NCBI GenBank assembly: GCA_018816485.1
Contig: JAHIVL010000054.1
Location: 1-10,923 of the forward strand
From: Patescibacteria group bacterium
Lineage (GTDB): Bacteria > Patescibacteriota > Microgenomatia > UBA1400 > PJMF01
DNA: 10,923 nt
Direction of reading: 5' to 3'
Below are positions 6,119 to 10,845 of this stretch, one piece after another. The translations under genes and the position numbers were made by a program. Numbering within the stretch: position 1 is the stretch's first letter; every line of letters starts with the position of its first letter. The notes under the pieces were generated by a model. It was not told the origin of the DNA. It was given only the letters and a program-made list of their open reading frames with translations, and did not search any database.

Positions 6119-6952
6119 ATGAAAATTCTTGTTATTGGTGCTAGTTCTTATACGGGATCTAGGATTTATTACGATTTAAATAAAAGTTTCAAAACCGTTG
6201 GAACATATAATAGCAATAAGCTATCTCCCCTATTTATACACTTAGATCTAACAGATAAGAAACAAATTGAGGAAATTATTTTTGATCAGAAACCAGATGT
6301 GATCGTGCATGTTGCAAATCATGCTAGTTCTAGACCTGCAGAGGAAGATGAGAAAAGATATTTAAGCATAAATTTAAAAGCAACAGAACACATAGTTAAT
6401 GTTTCAAATAAAATTGGATCTAAGGTAGTGTTTATATCTTCATTTGCTGCATTAAATCCTGTTGATATATATGGACAGTCTAAGCTTAAATCAGAAAATG
6501 TTGTTAAAAATACAAAGGCAGGATATTTGATTTTACGTCCTTACGTAATACTTGGATACAGTCCCAATATAACCAATGATCGCCCTTTTAACAGAGTTCT
6601 CAAATGTCTAGATGACAAAATTTTGGCAAAGTTTGATACTTCTTGGAATATTTATCCAACATATGTTGGTCATCTTTCACAAATAATTGAGCAGACAATT
6701 GTTAAAGATTTGTGGAATCAAACATTGCCAGTTTTATTAAATCATAAAGTAACTCAGTATCAATTTGCCAAAGATGTTTTAAGTCACTTTAACATTCTTG
6801 TTGAGGCAATTGACAAAGGTTATGATATTCCAGATATTAAATCAGATTTAACTTTGCTGGAAAAATATGATTTAAAACCAAAAAATTATGATGAAATGAT
6901 TGATGAAATTGTTCAATCAATTAAAAATGAAGATAATTTTGTTTTAAAGTAG
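6119..6952 (+). CDS. Extended SDR: NAD(P)-dependent epimerase/reductase, paralog 2
   Basis: The 277-aa protein is a diverged paralog of the SDR at 4142-5002, related over its whole length. The Rossmann loop is GASSYTG (Gly7, Ser10, Gly13), so the middle glycine of the usual GxxGxxG is Ser; cofactor affinity or preference may differ. The catalytic Tyr118 and Lys122 lie in IYGQSK, with Ser107/108 upstream. Shared blocks include GYSPNITNDR, DTSW, PTYVGH and NYDEMI. Its role is probably reduction or epimerisation of a nucleotide-sugar-like substrate, not identified. It has its own leader and promoter and is separated from paralog 1 by repeats and the Nudix/CsaA-like pair, so the two were probably acquired or duplicated as separate cassettes. 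R28 copy 5 begins 18 bases after the stop. Confidence 0.9.
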   Translation: MKILVIGASSYTGSRIYYDLNKSFKTVGTYNSNKLSPLFIHLDLTDKKQIEEIIFDQKPDVIVHVANHASSRPAEEDEKRYLSINLKATEHIVNVSNKIGSKVVFISSFAALNPVDIYGQSKLKSENVVKNTKAGYLILRPYVILGYSPNITNDRPFNRVLKCLDDKILAKFDTSWNIYPTYVGHLSQIIEQTIVKDLWNQTLPVLLNHKVTQYQFAKDVLSHFNILVEAIDKGYDIPDIKSDLTLLEKYDLKPKNYDEMIDEIVQSIKNEDNFVLK

Positions 6953-6970
6953 TTGCAATCCATAAAAAAA

Positions 6971-6998
6971 GTTCTGACATAGTCCACTTGTGCCATCA
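6971..6998 (+). repeat. R28 copy 5 (variant type)
   Basis: A variant R28, GTTCTGACATAG then TCCACTTGTGCCATCA, sharing its central CCACTTGTG with copy 7 at 9880. It is followed directly by T unit 2. Confidence 0.88.
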
Positions 6999-7034
6999 AA
7001 TAAAATACCAGCATCAGCTGGTTTTTTATTTGAT
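6995..7034 (+). terminator. Long terminator hairpin spanning R28 copy 5 and T unit 2
   Basis: The left arm (6995-7012) begins in the last bases of R28 and pairs with 7017-7034 at 17 of 18 positions around loop ATCA. The GC core is ACCAGC/GCTGGT, followed by a T tract. The arm sharing ties R28 to the T unit structurally. Confidence 0.88.
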
Positions 7035-7126
7035 ATTTGACTATGTTGATTTGGATCACTTCGAATCTGACCGAGCTTCTGCGAGGAAATGTCTGAAGCA
7101 TGGGCGGAAGACCAAGTCGGGCATCA
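6999..7126 (+). repeat. T unit 2 (terminator, inverted R28 segment, tail, tRNA-Gln 3' end copy)
   Basis: Same order as T unit 1. ACTATGTT (7040-7047) is an inverted copy of the R28 core AACATAGT. The tail pairs TGACCGA (7068-7074) with TCGGGCA (7117-7123) with one mismatch; TGACCGA differs by one base from TGCCCGA, the 5' acceptor strand of tRNA-Gln. CTTCTGC (7076-7082) pairs with GCGGAAG (7104-7110). The 15-bp tRNA-Gln end copy is 7112-7126. Together with the leader at 7127 this fills the 308-base gap between genes; I see no gene in it. Confidence 0.85.
7112..7126 (+). repeat. tRNA-Gln 3' end copy (att-like) 2
   Basis: CCAAGTCGGGCATCA, identical to 2274-2288. Confidence 0.85.
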
Positions 7127-7228
7127 ACTTAAATATAGTTTTATATATCAATCTATATTTCACTCAATTTTATACCCTATTAGTACACCCTATTTTCTCC
7201 TCAAGAACGAGTTCTGACCTGATATAAT
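7127..7228 (+). promoter_or_regulatory. Long cassette leader L3 with extended -10 promoter
   Basis: Third copy of the long leader, more diverged in the middle but with the conserved block CTCCTCAAGAACGAGTTC. TGATATAAT lies at 7220-7228, and a second TATAAT is at 7234-7239. Unlike the other cargo genes, the following gene has a 32-base leader with a Shine-Dalgarno-like AAGGA (7252-7256). Confidence 0.7.
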
Positions 7229-7260
7229 TTTTTTATAATAAAAATTAAACTAAGGAATTT

Positions 7261-7692
7261 ATGGATCATGTAGTTTATTTAGATTCAAAAGCAAAAGAAT
7301 TGGAAAATATTCTGAGTGAAAAGAAAACGATAGTGGTAAGAGGTGCGACAGGTAGAAAAATGCCATATGGAAAAGTATTTGAGGGAGACACTTTATATTT
7401 TATAGAAAATAAAGGTGATGGTTTAATAAAAGCAAAAGCAGATGTAAAAAATGTTTGGGAATCAGAAAAACAAACTCCAGAAGATTCAAAAGAAATACTA
7501 ACAAAAAATCAAACTAAAACTTGTTTAAATGATTCACTTATCAAAAGGTTTTCAAAAAGATATTTGATTCTGATTACTTTGAAGAATATTAAGGAGATTT
7601 CACTTCTTAGAATAAATAGAGGTAGCTATGGAAATATGGATGATTGGCTTCCTGTTGGAAAAATAGAATCTGTGAAAGAAGTTCCAACATAG
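7261..7692 (+). CDS. Small cargo protein, possibly PUA/ASCH-like, 143 aa
   Basis: The N-terminal half (KTIVVRGATGRKMPYGKVFEGDTLYFIENKG.DGLIKAKADVKNVW, about residues 22-67) has the pattern of PUA/ASCH-type folds: a short basic strand, a GD turn for an RNA-binding beta barrel, and an alternating I-K-A-K-A strand. The C-terminal half ends in INRGSYGNMDDWLPVG. Proteins of this outline occur as small uncharacterised proteins, some suspected to bind RNA or modified nucleotides; I offer this as a moderate guess. AAGGA five bases before the ATG supports the start. The stop codon is not the gene's own: the frame runs GTT CCA ACA TAG, so the last four codons, including the stop, belong to R28 copy 6. 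The cassette's end may therefore have been replaced or shortened by recombination at the repeat. Confidence 0.82.
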   Translation: MDHVVYLDSKAKELENILSEKKTIVVRGATGRKMPYGKVFEGDTLYFIENKGDGLIKAKADVKNVWESEKQTPEDSKEILTKNQTKTCLNDSLIKRFSKRYLILITLKNIKEISLLRINRGSYGNMDDWLPVGKIESVKEVPT

Positions 7693-8774
7693 TACAACAG
7701 TGCCATCAAGAGACCGTGAGACCGTTCAAAAACGGTCACCTTTTTTTCAAAAAAAGATTGCACATCAATCCCAGGTTTTTTAGTAATTTCAAGTGACGTT
7801 TTACCGTTAAGTCTTCTAAATTTGCCTGAACAATCAGTCCATTTCTTAGTTCTTCTTCTCAAGAAATATCCATTTAACCAAAGCTCGGCATATTTGAAAG
7901 ATTGAAAACCTTTAAGAGGTCTAACTCTGGCCTCTAAATGAGAGTTCATCGACTCAATTAAGTTAGTAGTTGTTGGAGTTCCTTTTTGCTTTAAATAACC
8001 TTGTAGTAGAGGTTGCTTTCTTGCTAGTTCAATCAATATTCCACTACAAATATCATCATTTGAAAACTGTTTTATTAAGTTTGAAGCTTTCTTTTCAAAA
8101 TCTTCTTTTGATCTTTTCTCGATTAATAATTTTTTGAGCACTTGAAAGAATAGTTGATGCAACTGGTTTTCTTTTAAATCAAGTAAAGCTTTTGCATTTC
8201 TCAAGAAATGAATGTGACAAAGTTGTATTACTACTTTTGGAAACACATATTTTGCAGCGTTGTAAATGTTTTGATTATCATCACAAACAACAACTTGAAG
8301 TGAGTAATCTGTTAATTTTAGTGACTCAAAAAACTTTTTGCAATTGAGGTAATCTTCTGATTTAACCAATTTGAAATGTGGAATATCATGAGTTTTGTAA
8401 TCAACACCAAAGATCACAGGTATTTTTCTATCAAATCTTTTTACTTTTACATATTTGCCATCTACTAACAAAATACCTTGAAACTTTTGACAATACCATC
8501 TAGTTACATCAATGCAGAGAGGTAGTTCTTCAGGTCCTTTTTTGACTTTATTATACGTATTTCCAACACTACAATTATATATTTCTGCTAAATTTCGAAA
8601 GGAAATACCACTTAAATGTTGAACGAGCAATGATTTTGAAGATATCTTTTCTTTACTACGATTAACTTGAAACCAGTGATTACAAGATTGACATTGATAT
8701 TTAATCTTTCCACGTCGTTTTCCTTTTTTCCAGGATTTAGCTTTACATTTGGGGCATTTTGGATTGTTTTTCAT
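7626..8774 (-). CDS. IS256-family (IS1249-like) transposase reading through the IS end
   Basis: The protein starts with a zinc ribbon (Cys7, Cys10, Cys28, Cys31: CPKCKAK ... CQSC), then a helix-turn-helix-like region (about 46-78), and a DDE/MULE-type catalytic core with Asp105 (LLVDGKYVKV), Asp165 or Asp166 (VVCDDNQN), the CHIH motif (186-189) and Glu274 (TTNLIESMNSHLEARV). This layout fits the IS256 superfamily, IS1249-like group; the symbol is left blank. The catalytic residues are intact, so it may be active. The IS itself contains no stop codon for this frame: residues from about 353 to 382 are encoded by R28 copy 6 and the antisense of the 143-aa gene, ending at TAG in 7626-7628. The true C-terminus in the ancestral IS was probably shorter. 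GGTGG touches the ATG; a TTTTGAC, three bases, GTCAAAA dyad (8788-8804) lies just upstream. Confidence 0.9.
   Translation of the reverse strand: MKNNPKCPKCKAKSWKKGKRRGKIKYQCQSCNHWFQVNRSKEKISSKSLLVQHLSGISFRNLAEIYNCSVGNTYNKVKKGPEELPLCIDVTRWYCQKFQGILLVDGKYVKVKRFDRKIPVIFGVDYKTHDIPHFKLVKSEDYLNCKKFFESLKLTDYSLQVVVCDDNQNIYNAAKYVFPKVVIQLCHIHFLRNAKALLDLKENQLHQLFFQVLKKLLIEKRSKEDFEKKASNLIKQFSNDDICSGILIELARKQPLLQGYLKQKGTPTTTNLIESMNSHLEARVRPLKGFQSFKYAELWLNGYFLRRRTKKWTDCSGKFRRLNGKTSLEITKKPGIDVQSFFEKKVTVFERSHGLLMALLYYVGTSFTDSIFPTGSQSSIFP
7681..7708 (+). repeat. R28 copy 6
   Basis: A perfect match to the consensus. It supplies the stop codon of the 143-aa gene and is followed, after CATCA, by the insertion sequence rather than by a T unit or leader. 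Confidence 0.92.
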
Positions 8775-8869
8775 CCACCAATCATACTTTTGACCTAGTC
8801 AAAACACCAATTCAATTCCATATATCAATCTAAACTATATGAAAAAGGTGACCGTTTTTGAACGGTCTC
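7718..8869 (-). mobile_element. IS256-type insertion sequence, about 1.15 kb
   Basis: Perfect 28-bp terminal inverted repeats, 7718-7745 and 8842-8869, start GAGACCGTTCAAAAACGG and flank one transposase gene. Each end is also an internal palindrome (GACCGTT, CAAA, AACGGTC at 7720-7737 and its mirror 8850-8867). No target duplication is seen: the 8 bases on the left (GAGACCGT, 7710-7717) repeat the IS tip, while the right flank is GGGCATCA. The right end abuts TCGGGCATCA (8868-8877), which matches the tRNA-Gln 3' end over 10 bases. The IS sits between R28 copy 6 and T unit 3, which suggests insertion into, or capture as, an array unit followed by rearrangement. Confidence 0.9.
8788..8804. promoter_or_regulatory. 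Perfect dyad upstream of the transposase start
   Basis: TTTTGAC and GTCAAAA are separated by three bases, 13 bases before the transposase ATG. It could be an operator or a translation-limiting RNA hairpin, as known in other ISs. Function is inferred only. Confidence 0.4.
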
Positions 8870-8879
8870 GGGCATCAAA

Positions 8880-8909
8880 TAAAATACCAGCTTCAGCTGG
8901 TTTTTTATT
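8880..8909 (+). terminator. Terminator hairpin of T unit 3
   Basis: ACCAGC (8886-8891), loop TTCA, GCTGGT (8896-8901), then a T tract; A-rich and T-rich flanks extend the stem to TGAT as in T unit 2. Confidence 0.85.
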
Positions 8910-9053
8910 TGATATTTGACTATGTTGATTTGGATCACTGAGAATCCTGACTGAATTCTATGAAGGAATTTCCGTAGCATAGGCGGAGGATTGACTGAGC
9001 TTATGTACCCTAAAGGGCATAAACGAAGGAGTGTCTGAAGCATGGGCGGAAGA

Positions 9054-9068
9054 CCAAGTCGGGCATCA
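9054..9068 (+). repeat. tRNA-Gln 3' end copy (att-like) 3
   Basis: CCAAGTCGGGCATCA, identical to 2274-2288. It is followed by a short-type leader rather than the long leader found after the other copies. Confidence 0.85.
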
Positions 9069-9115
9069 CCTCAAGTACCACACTTGGACGCTATAACTAA
9101 CAATTCTGGTATAAT
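9069..9115 (+). promoter_or_regulatory. Short cassette leader with extended -10 promoter (methyltransferase)
   Basis: After CATCA it reads CCTC, then CACTTGGACG, TAACTAAC and TTCTGGTATAAT (9104-9115), matching the leader of SDR 2 (6066-6111) block by block. CAAGT/ACTTG (9072-9076, 9082-9086) can form a small hairpin. The -10 box ends 11 bases before the ATG; no Shine-Dalgarno sequence is seen. Confidence 0.7.
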
Positions 9116-9126
9116 TTCATATTAAT

Positions 9127-9891
9127 ATGAATGGAAAAATTGAAGTACAAAATCAAAATGAAGACAAACCTTGGTTTATGTATGACCGCCTAGCTCATAG
9201 TTTTCGAGAAATATCCCTTAATAGAAAGCCCTGGATTGATGCTATCAATAGTTACATCATCAAACATTTAAAACCTTCCGACAAACTCATTGATATTGGA
9301 GCTGGTGATGGTGCTAGAGCGCGTAATATAGCCGATACTGTTGGGATAAATGAAATTGAACTAGTAGAGCCTAGTGCTGAAATGTCAAAACTATCTAACA
9401 CTATTCCTCATAGTAAAACATACACTGTATCTGCCGAGAGTCTTTTAGGAGTTAAAAATCGTAGTTTTTATGATGCAGTCTTATGCTTGTGGAATGTGCT
9501 TGGACATATACCATCATTTGAAACAAGAGTAAAAGCGATAAAAAATATGGTTAAATTAGTTAAAGATGATGGAACAATATTTTTAGATGTCAATAATAGA
9601 TACAATATACAAGCATATGGAGATATTGCAAAAAATAATATTAAAAATGATAAAAACCATCCAGAAGGTTTAACTGGAAAAAATGGTGATGTTAGATATG
9701 AAATGAACATTGGAGGTGAAACAATTCCAGCTTCAGGTCATGTTTTTACTAAAGAAGAATTGGAACTTATAGTGCGCGAAGCTGGTGCAACAATAGATAA
9801 AACTATTTTTTTTGACTATGATACTGGAGAAATAGTAAATAGTGAGCTTGAAGGGCAGATACTTTTGTTAATAAAAAAAGTTCTAACATAG
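9127..9891 (+). CDS. Class I SAM-dependent methyltransferase
   Basis: The 254-aa protein carries motif I LIDIGAGDGA (54-63) for SAM binding, the acidic end of strand beta2 in LVEPSAEM (Glu81, ribose hydroxyls), a motif IV region VLCLWNVLGHI, and the DDGTIFLDVNNRYN strand of motif VI. About 50 N-terminal residues precede the core (KPWFMYDRLAHSFREI), and the C-terminal part (SGHVFTKEELELIVREAG) is of the kind seen in small-molecule methyltransferases related to UbiE/Methyltransf_11. The substrate is unknown. The gene has its own promoter. Its reading frame runs into R28 copy 7 and stops there (GTT CTA ACA TAG), the second gene whose stop codon is donated by the repeat. Confidence 0.9.
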   Translation: MNGKIEVQNQNEDKPWFMYDRLAHSFREISLNRKPWIDAINSYIIKHLKPSDKLIDIGAGDGARARNIADTVGINEIELVEPSAEMSKLSNTIPHSKTYTVSAESLLGVKNRSFYDAVLCLWNVLGHIPSFETRVKAIKNMVKLVKDDGTIFLDVNNRYNIQAYGDIAKNNIKNDKNHPEGLTGKNGDVRYEMNIGGETIPASGHVFTKEELELIVREAGATIDKTIFFDYDTGEIVNSELEGQILLLIKKVLT

Positions 9892-9907
9892 CCCACTTGT
9901 GCTATAT
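9880..9907 (+). repeat. R28 copy 7 (variant type, end altered)
   Basis: It starts GTTCTAACATAG, the TAG being the stop of the methyltransferase, and continues CCCACTTGTG as in copy 5 at 6971. The last bases are CTATAT instead of CCATCA. Confidence 0.8.
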
Positions 9908-9910
9908 TTT
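9887..9910 (+). terminator. Weak terminator within R28 copy 7
   Basis: ATAGC (9888-9892) can pair with GCTAT (9901-9905), closing a loop containing CACTTGTG, and ATTTTT follows. The altered end of this R28 copy creates the hairpin, so the copy may have become a terminator. Stem is short; moderate support. Confidence 0.45.
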
Positions 9911-9913
9911 TCA

Positions 9914-9922
9914 TGCTAAAAT
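9914..9922 (+). promoter_or_regulatory. Extended -10 promoter of the EamA transporter
   Basis: TGCTAAAAT ends eight bases before the ATG at 9931. No Shine-Dalgarno sequence; probably leaderless or nearly so. Confidence 0.55.
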
Positions 9923-9930
9923 GAACTAAC

Positions 9931-10773
9931 ATGTGGATATATTTTTCTCTTTTATCTGGTTTTTTGTATACACTGCAAGGTTTGTTGTCTAGATTTATAT
10001 TAAAGGGAAACAAAGATGCTTGGGCTTTTTCTTTTTATTTTAGTGCAGTAGGCGCATTGACTTCGATCCCTTTTGTCATTTTTCAACCAAAATTTTCAAG
10101 TAATTTATATATGTGGGCGTTGATGATCTTAGTAGGTATTTTGATTGTAGTCCAAAATTTACTTAATTTTAAATCAACTAATCACCTTGAGGCATCCTTG
10201 CAAGGATCAATTACTAAATTCAGGCTTATTTGGGTATTAATAATTGGTGTTATTTTTCTTAATGAATCTTTGAATTTATATAAAGTATTAGGAACGGTAC
10301 TTACAGTAGTTGCTGGCCTAGCTGTTGTATATAAGTCTAAGGAACTAAGAATTAAAAAAGGTATGCTATATGCTTTTCTTGCTACCATTGTTTACGCAGT
10401 TGTTATTGGTTTGTATAAAGTACTTTTTTCTGATTTTAACTCTGCCACTCTTACATTTCTCATTTTTCTTATACCAGCAATTCTTAATTTAATAGTTATG
10501 CCTAACTCAATTAGTCGAATAGTTTTAATGGCAAAAGAGGATGGAAAAAATGTATTTTTGGCAACATTCTTGGGTGGATTTGCAAACTTGGCAATGAACC
10601 ACTCACTTTCATTGGGAGAGGCCAGTCAATCTTTAGTAGTAATTGAGGCATTTTTAATTATTGTGTTAGTTGGAGAGCACTTTATTCTGAAGGAAAGAAA
10701 GAATTTGTTTAGAAAAGTAGTTTCAGTTATGCTGGCAACTGCAGGTGCAGTTTTAATTCGTTTGTCAAATTAG
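9931..10773 (+). CDS. EamA/DMT-family transporter, inner membrane
   Basis: The 280-aa protein is hydrophobic throughout, with about ten predicted membrane helices in two halves, the layout of the drug/metabolite transporter superfamily (EamA repeats). The first half begins at the very N-terminus (YFSLLSGFLYTLQGLLSRF) and includes the LRL-like WVLIIGVIFLNESLNLYKVLGTVL segment; the second half begins near GMLYAFLATIVYAVVIGLYK and ends with VVIEAFLIIVLVGEHFILKE and VVSVMLATAGAVLI, where the conserved E-F-L/E-R glutamates of the family's end-of-repeat motif are visible. Members export or import metabolites, amino acids or drugs; the substrate cannot be predicted. The gene has its own promoter directly after the methyltransferase cassette and ends 11 bases before R28 copy 8. 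Confidence 0.9.
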   Translation: MWIYFSLLSGFLYTLQGLLSRFILKGNKDAWAFSFYFSAVGALTSIPFVIFQPKFSSNLYMWALMILVGILIVVQNLLNFKSTNHLEASLQGSITKFRLIWVLIIGVIFLNESLNLYKVLGTVLTVVAGLAVVYKSKELRIKKGMLYAFLATIVYAVVIGLYKVLFSDFNSATLTFLIFLIPAILNLIVMPNSISRIVLMAKEDGKNVFLATFLGGFANLAMNHSLSLGEASQSLVVIEAFLIIVLVGEHFILKERKNLFRKVVSVMLATAGAVLIRLSN

Positions 10774-10784
10774 TAAATGTATTA

Positions 10785-10812
10785 GTTCCAACATAGTACA
10801 ACCACGCCATCA
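10785..10812 (+). repeat. R28 copy 8
   Basis: Matches the consensus over the first 18 bases and ends in GCCATCA, with three changes between (CCACGCC). It is followed directly by T unit 4. Confidence 0.9.
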
Positions 10813-10845
10813 AATAATAAAATCCCAGACGGGATTTTTTTATTT
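10809..10845 (+). terminator. Terminator hairpin of T unit 4 (different core)
   Basis: AATCCC (10821-10826), loop AGAC and GGGATT (10831-10836), then a T tract. The outer A-rich arm (from TCAAATAA) pairs with TTATTTGA. The core differs from ACCAGC/GCTGGT of the other T units while pairing is kept. Confidence 0.88.

Larger units (their letters stand above)
8878..9068 (+). repeat. T unit 3 with duplicated tail
   Basis: This T unit follows TCGGGCATCA at the right end of the IS instead of an R28 copy, showing that the unit can be joined to either kind of boundary. It has the terminator hairpin, the inverted R28 segment (ACTATGTT), and two tail copies. The first (8948-8990) has CTATG/CATAG and AATCCT/AGGATT pairs; the second (from TGACTGA at 8992) carries an extra small hairpin (TATG...CATA at about 9002-9021). 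It ends in the 15-bp tRNA-Gln copy at 9054-9068. TGACTGA (8992-8998) can pair with TCGGGCA (9059-9065) with one mismatch and one G-T pair. Confidence 0.82.

Noticed and set aside
4142..6952. A dTDP-rhamnose (rml) or polysaccharide operon around the two SDR genes.
   Set aside because: The genes have separate promoters, different cassette borders and no RmlA, RmlB, RmlC or glycosyltransferase neighbours.
6988..7227. Plus-strand open frame of 79 codons between SDR 2 and the 143-aa gene.
   Set aside because: It crosses the R28 end, terminator, tail, tRNA-end copy and long leader; all are non-coding elements repeated elsewhere without this frame, and it has no ribosome-binding site.
8825..9043. 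Minus-strand open frame of 72 codons in T unit 3, with look-alikes at 6913-7101 and 10727-10915 sharing a IQINIVKYQIKNQL-like stretch.
   Set aside because: The three frames coincide with the T units; the shared peptide is just the translation of the conserved terminator and inverted R28 DNA. Their N- and C-terminal parts differ, and T unit 1 does not keep the frame.
9468..9710. Minus-strand open frames inside the methyltransferase and transporter genes (also 2473-2724, 5275-5472, 9816-10013, 10182-10388).
   Set aside because: They lie antisense to well-supported genes with clear family motifs and have no promoter or ribosome-binding site of their own.
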